A stretch of DNA of 64,000 nt from Elusimicrobiota bacterium (GTDB lineage Bacteria; Elusimicrobiota; Elusimicrobia; JACQPE01), in NCBI GenBank assembly GCA_016180815.1, contig JACPAN010000011.1, forward strand, positions 62,001-126,000, read 5' to 3'. Under the pieces are notes generated by a model. The model saw only the letters and a list, made by a program, of their open reading frames with translations, had not been told where the DNA came from and made no database searches. Both the position numbers and the translations under genes were made by a program. The number at the start of each line of letters is the position of its first letter. The first letter of the stretch is position 1. Below, piece after piece: positions 23,844-32,456 of the stretch.

Positions 23844-24676
23844 TGTCCGATATCGTCGTGCGCGTCGGGCCGATCGCTTTCGGCAACAGGAATCCCATCG
23901 TCGCCATCGGCGGCACCTGCGCCATTGAAACGGAAGAATTGACGTTTCGGGTGGCCGAACATTTAAAGAGGCTGTTCGCCCGCCTGAAGGTTCCTTTTGT
24001 TTTCAAGGCGTCCTTCGATAAAGCCAATCGCAGCTCGATGAAATCCTGGCGCGGCTTAGGCGTCACCAAGGGATTGGAGATTCTCGGCCGGATCCGGGAA
24101 CGTTTAAATGTGCCCGTGCTGACGGATATCCATGAACCGGCGCAAGCCGAATGGGCCGCGCGCGTGGTGGACATCATCCAAATCCCGGCGTTTCTGTGCC
24201 GGCAGACGGATTTGATCACGGCCGCGGCCAAGACCGGCAAGCCGGTCAACGTCAAAAAAGGGCAGTTTCTTTCCCCTTGGGAATGCCGCAACATCGTCGA
24301 TAAAGTTCGTTCTGCGGGCAACCATCAGCTGATGCTGACGGATCGAGGGTACATGTTCGGCTACAATAACCTTGTCGTGGACATGCGCTCGTTCGTAATT
24401 ATGAAAGGCTTCGGCGTGCCGGTGATTCACGACGCCACGCATTCCCAGCAGCTGCCGGGAGGCTTGGGCGCGGCCACCGGGGGCTGGCCTGAGTTCGTCG
24501 TCCCCGTGGCTCAGGCGGCGGCCGCCGTCGGGTTGGCCGGTTTGTTTTTTGAGACGCATCCTAATCCGGCCCGGGCCAAATCCGACGGACCAAATTCCAT
24601 CGCGCTCAAGGATGTCGAAAAAATGTGGCGAACATTGCTTGCGATTGATGCTATAGTTAAAAAGAAAAATGCCTGA
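23843..24676 (+). CDS. kdsA: 3-deoxy-8-phosphooctulonate (KDO-8-P) synthase
   Basis: 277 aa, condenses PEP with arabinose-5-phosphate. Motifs: IGGTCAIETEE, FKASFDKANRSS, VLTDIHEP, IPAFLCRQTDL, VNVKKGQFLSPW, DATHSQQLPGG and KSDGPNSIAL. Cys26 in the first motif is the position used as metal ligand in the metal-dependent class (Asn in the E. coli type), so a metal-dependent enzyme is inferred. GTG start overlaps the pyrG stop; it is followed by a zinc-ribbon protein and kdsD. Confidence 0.96.
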   Translation: MSDIVVRVGPIAFGNRNPIVAIGGTCAIETEELTFRVAEHLKRLFARLKVPFVFKASFDKANRSSMKSWRGLGVTKGLEILGRIRERLNVPVLTDIHEPAQAEWAARVVDIIQIPAFLCRQTDLITAAAKTGKPVNVKKGQFLSPWECRNIVDKVRSAGNHQLMLTDRGYMFGYNNLVVDMRSFVIMKGFGVPVIHDATHSQQLPGGLGAATGGWPEFVVPVAQAAAAVGLAGLFFETHPNPARAKSDGPNSIALKDVEKMWRTLLAIDAIVKKKNA

Positions 24677-24971
24677 ATCCCAAAGCAAAATGCAGGCCCC
24701 GTCCCTTAAGCCGGAGCCGGCTTTATTGAAATGCCCGGCGTGCGCGACGGAAAATAAAGCCAAGGCCAGGGTTTGCAAAAAATGCGGTTATGATTTGACC
24801 GCCCCTCCCTTATGGCTGCCGACATGGAAATGGCACTTAAAAGTCTTGGGCATCATTTACGCAAGTTTGATCATCGCTTATTTCGCCATCAACGCCTTAT
24901 TAAGGCAGCTCCCGCCGCCCTTGGATATCAGGGATATCCCGGCTGATGTGACGCCGTGGCTCAACAAATAA
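24669..24971 (+). CDS. Zinc-ribbon membrane protein
   Basis: 100 aa. Two CxxC pairs (CPACATENKAKARVCKKCG, residues about 22-40) form a zinc ribbon. A transmembrane helix follows (about 58-78, VLGIIYASLIIAYFAINALL) and a short Pro/Asp-rich tail. Function unknown. It lies between kdsA and kdsD, overlapping both (8 and 16 bp). It occupies the place where a KdsC phosphatase might be expected but is unrelated to one. Confidence 0.75.
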   Translation: MPESQSKMQAPSLKPEPALLKCPACATENKAKARVCKKCGYDLTAPPLWLPTWKWHLKVLGIIYASLIIAYFAINALLRQLPPPLDIRDIPADVTPWLNK

Positions 24972-25924
24972 GCCGGAAAATTTTAGGGCTGGCCGCCCGC
25001 GTTCTTGAGATCGAGGAGCAGGGGCTTCGCGCGACGCGCAAGGCTCTGGGCCGCGATTTTCTTCGGGCCGTCGATGTTCTCAAATCCTTGCGCGGCCGCG
25101 TCATCGTCATCGGCATCGGCAAATCAGGCTTAATCGGGCGCAAGCTGGCCGCGACCCTGACCTCAACCGGCACCACGGCAGTATTCATGCATCCGGCCGA
25201 GGCGCTTCACGGCGATTTGGGGATGCTGGCCGCCGGGGACGCGGTGTTGGCTCTTTCCTTTTCCGGTGAGACGGATGAGATCAGAAAAATTCTTCCTTAC
25301 GCCAGGGACTTGGAGGTTCCGGTCGTCAGTTTGACGGGATCGCGGCATTCCAAACTGGCCCGTGAATCGAGCATCGCCCTTGTCGCGCCGGTGCGGCGTG
25401 AGGCGTGTCCTTTTAATATTACGCCAACGGCCTCGACTACCGCCATGCTGGCGTTGGGGGATGCGCTGGCCATGGCCTTAATGGAAGCCAAAGGCTTCAA
25501 GAGAGAGGATTTTGCCCGGCTTCATCCGGGGGGATCGTTGGGCCGGCGTTTGAACTTAAAAGCCAAGGATATTATGCGCCGGGGCGCCATGAACCCCGTC
25601 ATCCGCGATAACCGCCTGACGCGGGAGGCGCTGTTGGTTATGACCAAAACGCGTTCGGGCGCCGTTAATGTGGTGGACAAGGCGGGCCGCTTGGTCGGCT
25701 TTTTTACGGACGGTGATTTGCGCCGGCGTTTGAATAAAAACGGCGTCGGTTTTTTGGCCAGGCCCGTCAAAGAGGCGATGACGCCCAAGCCGCTCTCGGT
25801 TTCTCCGGAAGCGACGCTGGAGGATTTGCGGCGGCTGTTTAAAAACCGGCCTTTCGACAACGTGCCCGTGGTCGACGGCCGGGGCATTCCGGTCGGCCTG
25901 GTTGATGAACGCGACCTCCTCTAA
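24956..25924 (+). CDS. kdsD: Arabinose-5-phosphate isomerase
   Basis: 322 aa, makes D-arabinose-5-phosphate from ribulose-5-phosphate for KDO synthesis. SIS domain: VIGIGKSGLIGRKLAATLTSTGT, HPAEALHGDLGM, LSFSGETDEI, then NITPTASTTAMLALGDALA and FARLHPGGSLGRRL. Two CBS domains occupy the last ~115 residues (IMRRGAMNPVI; VKEAMTPKPLSV). Length is full. GTG start 24956 overlaps the zinc-ribbon gene by 16 bp; the end overlaps mfd by 20 bp. Confidence 0.95.
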   Translation: MAQQISRKILGLAARVLEIEEQGLRATRKALGRDFLRAVDVLKSLRGRVIVIGIGKSGLIGRKLAATLTSTGTTAVFMHPAEALHGDLGMLAAGDAVLALSFSGETDEIRKILPYARDLEVPVVSLTGSRHSKLARESSIALVAPVRREACPFNITPTASTTAMLALGDALAMALMEAKGFKREDFARLHPGGSLGRRLNLKAKDIMRRGAMNPVIRDNRLTREALLVMTKTRSGAVNVVDKAGRLVGFFTDGDLRRRLNKNGVGFLARPVKEAMTPKPLSVSPEATLEDLRRLFKNRPFDNVPVVDGRGIPVGLVDERDLL

Positions 25925-28900
25925 GTCCATCCCTATTCGCAATTCTTTTCATCCTTATCTTTTCCTCCGGTTTATTTATCCTCAGGCCCCCGAAGGCAAA
26001 TGGCTGGTTCTTTTCCACCATGAGCTTGAAGCCAGGGATTTTTTAAGAGAAACCGAGGCCTTAGCATCCATCCTCGGTTGCCCGCAGCCGGCGTTGTCGT
26101 TTTTGCCCGACACTGAAGCGGCCCCGCGTCAAATCGCGCTTCGCGCTTTAGCCGAAGGCGAGATCAGGGGGATCGCGGCGACGCCGTTTGCCGTTGAGAA
26201 AAAATGCGCGAGTTTGGATTCCTGGTCCCAGCGCGCCGTTTATTTGAAAACCGGATCAATCATGAGCCGAGAGGAATTGATCCGGCGGCTGATGGCGTTC
26301 GGTTTTCACCGCGCGGACGCGGTGGAAGGGCCGGGCGAATTTGCCGTTCGCGGGCAGATTCTTGATTGTTTTACGGCCGCCGACGAGTCGCCGATGAGGC
26401 TTGTTTTTAACGGAGATTCCATCGAATCCATCCGGGTGTTCGATATCGAAACTCAGCTGACCAGTTCGTTTCGCCCTTCGGCCTTGATTATTGCCGCAGC
26501 CGAGGGTTCCGGCGGCTCCTTGAAGGATTACGCCCGGGAGCAATGGAATCTTGTCTGGGAGAGACCGGATCTTCAAAACAACACCCTTGATTTTAAGGTT
26601 GCCCGGCAATGGGTGTTTGCATCCCTTGAAGCCCAAGCCCAAAGCCAGGACGTCACCGTTAATCATCCTTATGCGGGCAATGTGGGATTGTTTTTGAAAC
26701 AAGCCGTTGCCGCGGCCGGGCAGGGCTATAAAATTCATCTGGTCGCTCCCACGGCCGGAGATGAAGAGCGTTCTCGGGAAATTTTAGAAGAGGCGATGCG
26801 CCGTGATGGTTTGCGCTCCGAGCTTCATTTTCATTGGTCCGTCGCAGCCATGGGCTCGGGCGTCAAAGACGAACCCAACGGCCTTTGGCTCGTCAATACC
26901 AGCGAGATTTTTAGCCGCATGCCGGTCAAAATCAGCCCGCCGGCGCCGATGAAGCCCAAAAAAGGCCGCAAGGCGGGTCAAACGACGTTTCAGAGGAGCT
27001 TGCTTGAGCTTAAACTCGGCGAATACGTGGTTCACGAGGTATTCGGGATCGCCCGTTATCGCGGCCTGGAAAAAGTTTTGGATATGGAGGGAAATCCCAG
27101 GGGCGAGTTTGTGCGACTGGATTTCGCCAAAAGCGACAAGCTGTTTTTAAATCCTGAGGAGATGCATTTTATCCATCGCTACGTGACGCTCGGCGCGCGC
27201 CAATCGCCCCGCTTGTCCTCCCTGGATGCCCGCAGCTTCGCTTTAGTCAAATCCCGCGTGCGCGAAGAAGCGAAAAAATTTTGCGAGCGTTTGTTGAAGT
27301 TGTGGGCCAAGCGTTCGGCTTTGCCCGCGCCTTCTTTAAGCGCGTCTTCCCATTGGGAGAAGGAGTTTGCGGAGAGTTTTCCTTACGAAGAGACGGAGGA
27401 TCAGAAAAAAGCCATTGAGGAAATCATCGGCGATCTGGAAGAGAAAAAACCCATGGAACGGCTTTTGTTGGGCGACGTGGGTTTCGGCAAAACCGAAGTA
27501 GCGCTAAGGGCCGCGTTTCGCACGGCCGCCAACGGCAAACAAGTCGTTGTATTGGCGCCGACCACGGTTTTAGCCGAGCAGCATTACCGAAACTTCGCTC
27601 AGCGTTTCGCCCCTTACCCGATGACCTTGGGGTTGTTTTCGCGTTTCGTCAAGCCGGCCCAAGTGCGCCGTCAATTGGCGGCCTTGGCCCAGGGCAAGCT
27701 CGATATCGCGGTCGGCACCCACCGGCTTCTGCAAAAAGACGTGCGCTTTAAAGACCTGGGGCTTTTAATCGTTGATGAAGAGCATCGTTTCGGCGTTCGG
27801 GATAAAGAACGGCTGAAGTTTTTGAGCTCCCAAGTGCATACGCTGTATTGTTCGGCCACACCCATCCCCCGGACATTGTCCTCGGCTTTATCCGGGATGA
27901 AAGGCATCTCCATCATCGAAACGCCGCCCGTTGGGCGTTTGCCCATCGAGACGGTGGTCGGCCCATGGGACAAGGCCGTTATCGAGCGCGCGCTCCGTTA
28001 TGAGTTGGGGCGCGGCGGGCAGGTTTTTTATGTGTTTAACGACATCGCCCGTTTGCCGGAAATCGTCCGCGAGCTTGAGCAATTGGTGGACGGCCTACGC
28101 GCTTCGGTCTGCCATGGGCAAATGAGCGCTTCCTCCATCGAAGGCGCCATGCAGCGTTTCCTTTCGAGGGAAAGCGATGTGCTGGTCGCCTCATCCATCA
28201 TTGAGTCGGGATTGGACATCCCCACGGTCAACACCCTTATCATCGAAGGCGCGGAAAATTTCGGCCTGGCTCAGCTTTATCAGATTCGCGGGCGCATCGG
28301 CCGTAAGGATTTGAAAGCTTACGCTTATCTTTTTTATCCGCGCGGCCGGCGTTGGGATGATTTAAGCGCCACGGCGCAGGAGCGCTTGCGCGCGGTCCGC
28401 GACTTTGCGCAATTGGGATCGGGCATGCGTTTGGCGCTGCGGGATTTGGAAATTCGCGGGGCGGGAGAAATTTTGGGCACGAAACAGCACGGGTTTGTTT
28501 CGCGCGTGGGGCTGGAGCTTTACTCAAAATTGATTCAAGAGGAAATGGATAAGCTCAAAGAGGGGCGCTCCGACGACCAAGAGCGGCCGGCTAACCAGCA
28601 GGACGGGTGGCCTAAGATTCATTTGGATTTTTCCTCCTATTTGCCGGAGGATTATGTTTCCAGCGAAATGGAGCGCGTTTCCTATTACCGGCGCCTTTCC
28701 GGCGCTCGAACCGAGGCCCAAATCAATCTTGTCTTCGAAGAACTGCACGATCGGGCCGGAGCGCCGCCCGCCGAGGCTAAGAACCTGAGGACATTTTTCC
28801 TCGTGCGCCTGCTGGGCCGGCAATTAGGGTTGGCCGTTCTCGAACAAATCGACGGCGATCGCCTGCGCTTCGAGTTTCAGGACACGGCCAAGCCCAAGGG

Positions 28901-29045
28901 GCGCATGGTGGCGTGGCTCCTAGGCCAATACCAGGAGCGGGTCCGTTTTGAATCGGAGAAACATGCTTTTAAGCTGGCCTTGTCTCAAGCGCCTACGCCC
29001 GAAACCGTTGAAGATCTCACCCGGCAATTGACCCAGCTTTTTTAG
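25905..29045 (+). CDS. mfd: Transcription-repair coupling factor
   Basis: 1046 aa SF2 translocase that removes stalled RNA polymerase and recruits UvrA. N-terminal UvrB-like region (shorter than in E. coli, 1148 aa total there), then the RNAP-interacting domain with YVVHEVFGIARYRGLEKV. The motor has Walker A LGDVGFGKTE (about 522-531), the DEEH box LLIVDEEHRFGVRDKE (about 620) and the TRG-type motif LAQLYQIRGRIGR. The C-terminal TRCF domain is present (LPEDYVSSEMERVSYYRRLS). Start ATG 25905 lies inside kdsD's last codons. Confidence 0.96.
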   Translation: MNATSSKSIPIRNSFHPYLFLRFIYPQAPEGKWLVLFHHELEARDFLRETEALASILGCPQPALSFLPDTEAAPRQIALRALAEGEIRGIAATPFAVEKKCASLDSWSQRAVYLKTGSIMSREELIRRLMAFGFHRADAVEGPGEFAVRGQILDCFTAADESPMRLVFNGDSIESIRVFDIETQLTSSFRPSALIIAAAEGSGGSLKDYAREQWNLVWERPDLQNNTLDFKVARQWVFASLEAQAQSQDVTVNHPYAGNVGLFLKQAVAAAGQGYKIHLVAPTAGDEERSREILEEAMRRDGLRSELHFHWSVAAMGSGVKDEPNGLWLVNTSEIFSRMPVKISPPAPMKPKKGRKAGQTTFQRSLLELKLGEYVVHEVFGIARYRGLEKVLDMEGNPRGEFVRLDFAKSDKLFLNPEEMHFIHRYVTLGARQSPRLSSLDARSFALVKSRVREEAKKFCERLLKLWAKRSALPAPSLSASSHWEKEFAESFPYEETEDQKKAIEEIIGDLEEKKPMERLLLGDVGFGKTEVALRAAFRTAANGKQVVVLAPTTVLAEQHYRNFAQRFAPYPMTLGLFSRFVKPAQVRRQLAALAQGKLDIAVGTHRLLQKDVRFKDLGLLIVDEEHRFGVRDKERLKFLSSQVHTLYCSATPIPRTLSSALSGMKGISIIETPPVGRLPIETVVGPWDKAVIERALRYELGRGGQVFYVFNDIARLPEIVRELEQLVDGLRASVCHGQMSASSIEGAMQRFLSRESDVLVASSIIESGLDIPTVNTLIIEGAENFGLAQLYQIRGRIGRKDLKAYAYLFYPRGRRWDDLSATAQERLRAVRDFAQLGSGMRLALRDLEIRGAGEILGTKQHGFVSRVGLELYSKLIQEEMDKLKEGRSDDQERPANQQDGWPKIHLDFSSYLPEDYVSSEMERVSYYRRLSGARTEAQINLVFEELHDRAGAPPAEAKNLRTFFLVRLLGRQLGLAVLEQIDGDRLRFEFQDTAKPKGRMVAWLLGQYQERVRFESEKHAFKLALSQAPTPETVEDLTRQLTQLF

Positions 29046-29063
29046 CCCCCCCGCCTACCCCAC

Positions 29064-29098
29064 TGGCATTTCATCACGCCGGCTCCTATCCTTATATA
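29064..29098 (+). promoter_or_regulatory. Shared upstream block of fibre gene 1
   Basis: GGCAT at 29065-29069 followed 20 bp later by CCTATCCTTATATA (29085-29098). The same arrangement, TGCGT then TTTACCCTTA 20 bp downstream, precedes fibre genes 2 and 4. TATATA could act as a -10. A strong Shine-Dalgarno GAGGAGG lies at 29117-29123 before the ATG at 29131. Confidence 0.4.
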
Positions 29099-29130
29099 GA
29101 GAAGCAGTTATGCGTTGAGGAGGTAATTTG

Positions 29131-30786
29131 ATGCGATTGATGGGATGGATGGCCGTTGTTGCGGTTGCGTCAACACCGATTTTAGCCGAGCAAGTTAATG
29201 TTGTGACCCAGTACCCTTCGCCTTTGGGTGTCTATAAGCTGTTGCGCACCGCCGGGGACACATTTTTAGCCATGAGCAACGGCAACGTGGGCATCGGCGC
29301 CAATCCGGCGCGTTCGAAATTGCATGTTTTTCAGAATGTCAACGGCACGGTTCCGGTTTATGTCGGCAATTCCAATACCGGGGCCAGCGCTAGCACCGGA
29401 TTTTTTCTTTCCGACATAGCGCCGGCCAGCGGGGTGGGCGTGTGGGCGGGCATTTGGGGATTCAATGCGACGAAGGAATTCAGGATCGTCAATTTTGATC
29501 CCAGCGGCCCGATGACGTTTAACACCGGCAGCGCGCCGTCGGAACGAATGCGCATCACCAGCGGCGGCAATGTCGGCATTGGAACCGCAAGCCCGTCGCG
29601 GCGCCTGCACGTGCAGGGCGATGCTTATGTGTCCGGCAAGCTGGGCATCGGAACCGCAAGCGCGATCAATAAGCTCGATGTTTATGAACCTTCGGCCAAT
29701 AGCGAGGCCAGCGTCCGTCATGGCGGGACCGGAGCCAACGCCATTCTTTCCTTCTACGAAGGCTCGACTCAGCAAGCCGCTTTAATTGCCAGGGGTTCGG
29801 GCATTGCCGGGGGACCGCCCAATGCCTTGAATATATACACTTATGTCGCCGGCGCCCCGATCACGTTGGGCACGGACAGCGGGGAGAAGGTGCGTATTAT
29901 GGATTCCGGTTCCATCCGCGTCGTCAGCCAGGACAATTCATCCGCCGGTTTCAATATGAAAGCGGGGGGCAGCACGTGTTTGGGCGGCTCCGGCACGATG
30001 TGTTGGTTTTCCATCCTAGGGGGGGCTTCCGGCGCCGCGCCGTCTTATTCCAACTATGCCTTGAAAATCATCGCGTCTTCCGTAGGAAATACGATTTCAA
30101 TCGATAGCCAGGACGGAACTCAAACCTATTCCATTCTGCAATTGTATTCGGATTATCCCAATCCCAACGACAGAAAGTTTCATTTCAGAAACGACGGCAA
30201 TGCTTATGCGGATTCAAGCTGGAACGGCGGCGGCGCCGACTTGGCCGAGTTGATGCCCGTGGCCGAGCAGAATTTAGAGGAAGGCGATGTGGTGGCTTTA
30301 TCCTCTGAGATGATTGATGTGAGTTACGAGGAGGAGCCTGCCCGCCGGTTTGATCCGGCTAAGATGGCCGGTTTGCGAAAGGCGTCTTCGGCTTACGCTC
30401 AAACCGTGGGCGTCATTTCCAGTCAGCCGGGGTTGATGACGTCCAGCGGCTTAAGAAAGGCTAAACCGGTTGCCTTGCAGGGCCGTGTGCCGGTCAAAGT
30501 AACCTCGGAAAACGGTCCGATTGCGGTCGGCGATCGTTTGGCCGCTTCCAGCCGTTCGGGTTATGCGATGAAAGCCGTCAAACCGGGGCATGTCATCGGG
30601 ATTGCCTTGGAACCGTTCGACGGTCAATCCGCTCGTGAAGGAAAAATTATGGTTTTTCTTCAGCCTACCGCATGGTCAGGCGATCTGGCCGACGACATGG
30701 CGCGCTTACGCCGGGACAATGAGTCCTTGAAGCTGCGTCTGGATAAGCTGGAGAAGCGCACCGCTAACGCCACTCCCCAAGATTGA
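29131..30786 (+). CDS. Secreted fibre-like repeat protein 1 (peptidase-G2-like C-terminus)
   Basis: 551 aa. Signal peptide about 1-20 (cleavage near LAEQ). A constant N-terminal motif VTQYPSPLGVYKLLRTAGDTFL is shared with three downstream paralogues. The body carries repeats of N-V-G-I-G-T followed by L-x-V (residues about 50, 150, 172), the pattern of trimeric tail-spike/adhesin stalks. Residues about 369-520 form a domain starting DLAELMPV with GDVVAL, GVISSQPG, GRVPVKVTSENGPI and GDRLAASS, similar to C-terminal self-processing/chaperone (peptidase G2-like) domains of phage spikes. A short coiled coil ends it (NESLKLRLDKLEKRT). Likely exported, surface-exposed and oligomeric; function inferred. 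Strong GAGGAGG ribosome site 7 bp upstream. Confidence 0.85.
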   Translation: MRLMGWMAVVAVASTPILAEQVNVVTQYPSPLGVYKLLRTAGDTFLAMSNGNVGIGANPARSKLHVFQNVNGTVPVYVGNSNTGASASTGFFLSDIAPASGVGVWAGIWGFNATKEFRIVNFDPSGPMTFNTGSAPSERMRITSGGNVGIGTASPSRRLHVQGDAYVSGKLGIGTASAINKLDVYEPSANSEASVRHGGTGANAILSFYEGSTQQAALIARGSGIAGGPPNALNIYTYVAGAPITLGTDSGEKVRIMDSGSIRVVSQDNSSAGFNMKAGGSTCLGGSGTMCWFSILGGASGAAPSYSNYALKIIASSVGNTISIDSQDGTQTYSILQLYSDYPNPNDRKFHFRNDGNAYADSSWNGGGADLAELMPVAEQNLEEGDVVALSSEMIDVSYEEEPARRFDPAKMAGLRKASSAYAQTVGVISSQPGLMTSSGLRKAKPVALQGRVPVKVTSENGPIAVGDRLAASSRSGYAMKAVKPGHVIGIALEPFDGQSAREGKIMVFLQPTAWSGDLADDMARLRRDNESLKLRLDKLEKRTANATPQD

Positions 30787-30799
30787 ACGATAACCCATA

Positions 30800-30834
30800 T
30801 TGCGTTCATCGGTTGATCGGTTTACCCTTATAAA
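30800..30834 (+). promoter_or_regulatory. Shared upstream block of fibre gene 2
   Basis: TTGCGT (30800-30805), then TTTACCCTTATAAA (30821-30834). Spacing from TGCGT to TTTACCC is 20 bp, identical to the block before fibre gene 4. TATAAA may be the -10. It is followed by a G-run ribosome site (GGGGGTG) before the ATG at 30852. Confidence 0.45.
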
Positions 30835-30851
30835 CAGAGACGGGGGTGTAT

Positions 30852-32420
30852 ATGAGCAATAAAACAGGCGTTTTCGGACTATTCCTTTTATTGACGTGGC
30901 CTCTTTCAGCCGAAGAGGTGCGCGTCGTAACTCAGTACCCCTCGCCGTTGGGCGTTTATAAAAATATCCGCACCGTAGGCGATACGTTTTTGGCGGTCAC
31001 TGGCGGCAATGTGGGCGTTGGGACAGCTAGCCCTTTGACCAAATTGGATGTCTATGGGGCGAGTCCCATGGTCTCTATCCGTCATAATGCAACAACGGAC
31101 TGGGCTTATCTTCGATTTTATCAGGCATCGACGCTGCAAGGAGATATTATTGCCTATGGATCCGCCACGGGTCTGCCTAACAGTCTTAGCATTATCAATT
31201 ATACGGCCACCGGCCCGCTTGTTTTTGCTACCGCAGGTATAGAAAGAATCAGGATAACCAGCAGCGGCAACGTGGGCATCGGTACGACGAGTCCGTCAGC
31301 GCCGCTGGCTATCTATTCAGGTTTGAATACAGCAAACGATAACGGTTTAAGAATATGCAATACGGTCGCAGGCGATACAAACTGCAGCCATTTTCACTGG
31401 GGTACAAACAAGGATGTTTATATACGCAGCGGTTCAGCTTCTGGAAGGGTTATTGTTCAGGACACGGGGGGTAACCTGGGCGTGGGCACGGCGGCGCCAT
31501 CCAACAAGCTTCATGTTTATTCCAGCGCGGGCTGGGATGGGATTCGGCTGGCGGGCGGAACCGCTGCTACGGGGATCAACATTATGATGAGCAACAACAA
31601 TAATTATGCATATCATTTGGGAGTGACGGGCAGCGCCAACGCGGCATCGCCAAATGCATTTTCCATCTGGAACAACAATACCTCATCTTTTCCCATGCTT
31701 ATTAAATCGAACGGCAATGTTGGCGTCGGGACGACAAATCCTTGGGGTAGATTGGAGGTCGCCAGCGACGGGGCGGGCACAGGTTCGGCGATTTTGACGA
31801 TCCATAACACAAATAACGGTTTGGCCGGGCTTTACTTTCGCCATGACAACAGCGGTTCAGCGACATGGACGCTCCAAGCGACCGATCCCAGCGGCCCGGC
31901 CGACGGAAAAATGGTTGTTTTGGCTTCGGGCGCCCGCGATTTCGGCATCAGCATCAATGGCAGCGAGCGGCTGTCGATTCTTAGCGGTGGCAATGTGGGC
32001 ATCGGCGACACCAGCCCTGATTACAAGCTAGAGGTCAACGGCAGCGCGGGAAAACCCGGCGGCGGCTCCTGGTCGGACTCATCCGACGCCAGATTAAAGA
32101 AGAACATTAAACCCTTAGAGGGCTCCCTCGATAAAATACTACAGCTTAAGGGAGTCAACTATGAATGGAAAGAGCCGGGAAAGCACGGCAATTTAACGGG
32201 CGCCCGCATGGGCATGATCGCCCAAGACGTGGAAAAGGTTTTCCCGCAATGGGTAGGCGTCGATTCCCAAGGGTATCGAACGCTAACCTTTATGGGTTTT
32301 GAAGCTTTGACCACAGAAGCGGTTAGGGAACTCAATGACAAAGTTAAAAAGCTTTCAGAGGAGAACGAAGCCCTGAAACTCCGCTTGGACAAAATGGAAA
32401 AACGCACGGCCGGGCGATAA
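30852..32420 (+). CDS. Secreted fibre-like repeat protein 2 (peptidase S74 C-terminus)
   Basis: 522 aa. Signal peptide about 1-20 (VFGLFLLLTWPLSAEE), then the constant VVTQYPSPLGVYKNIRTVGDTF motif. Several GNVG(V/I)GT repeats each start a beta-rich module (SPLTKLDVYG, SAPLAIYSG, SNKLHVYS, WGRLEVAS, YKLEVNG). The C-terminal domain (about 405-490) begins DSSDARLKKNIKPLEGSLDK, the hallmark of the S74 intramolecular chaperone, where Ser and Lys form the self-cleaving dyad; MGMIAQDVEKVFP follows. It ends in a coiled coil NEALKLRLDKMEKRTAGR. Predicted trimeric surface fibre that releases its chaperone after folding. Start ATG 30852; GTG 30846 is an alternative. Confidence 0.87.
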   Translation: MSNKTGVFGLFLLLTWPLSAEEVRVVTQYPSPLGVYKNIRTVGDTFLAVTGGNVGVGTASPLTKLDVYGASPMVSIRHNATTDWAYLRFYQASTLQGDIIAYGSATGLPNSLSIINYTATGPLVFATAGIERIRITSSGNVGIGTTSPSAPLAIYSGLNTANDNGLRICNTVAGDTNCSHFHWGTNKDVYIRSGSASGRVIVQDTGGNLGVGTAAPSNKLHVYSSAGWDGIRLAGGTAATGINIMMSNNNNYAYHLGVTGSANAASPNAFSIWNNNTSSFPMLIKSNGNVGVGTTNPWGRLEVASDGAGTGSAILTIHNTNNGLAGLYFRHDNSGSATWTLQATDPSGPADGKMVVLASGARDFGISINGSERLSILSGGNVGIGDTSPDYKLEVNGSAGKPGGGSWSDSSDARLKKNIKPLEGSLDKILQLKGVNYEWKEPGKHGNLTGARMGMIAQDVEKVFPQWVGVDSQGYRTLTFMGFEALTTEAVRELNDKVKKLSEENEALKLRLDKMEKRTAGR

Positions 32421-32456
32421 AAACGCGCGATCTATTGAATAAGTTGGGGGTGTCCC

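Noticed and set aside
29064-29098. Sigma-54 promoter before fibre gene 1 (TGGCAT)
   Set aside because: The required GC/TTGC element 5 bp downstream is missing; the match to the blocks before genes 2 and 4 is better.
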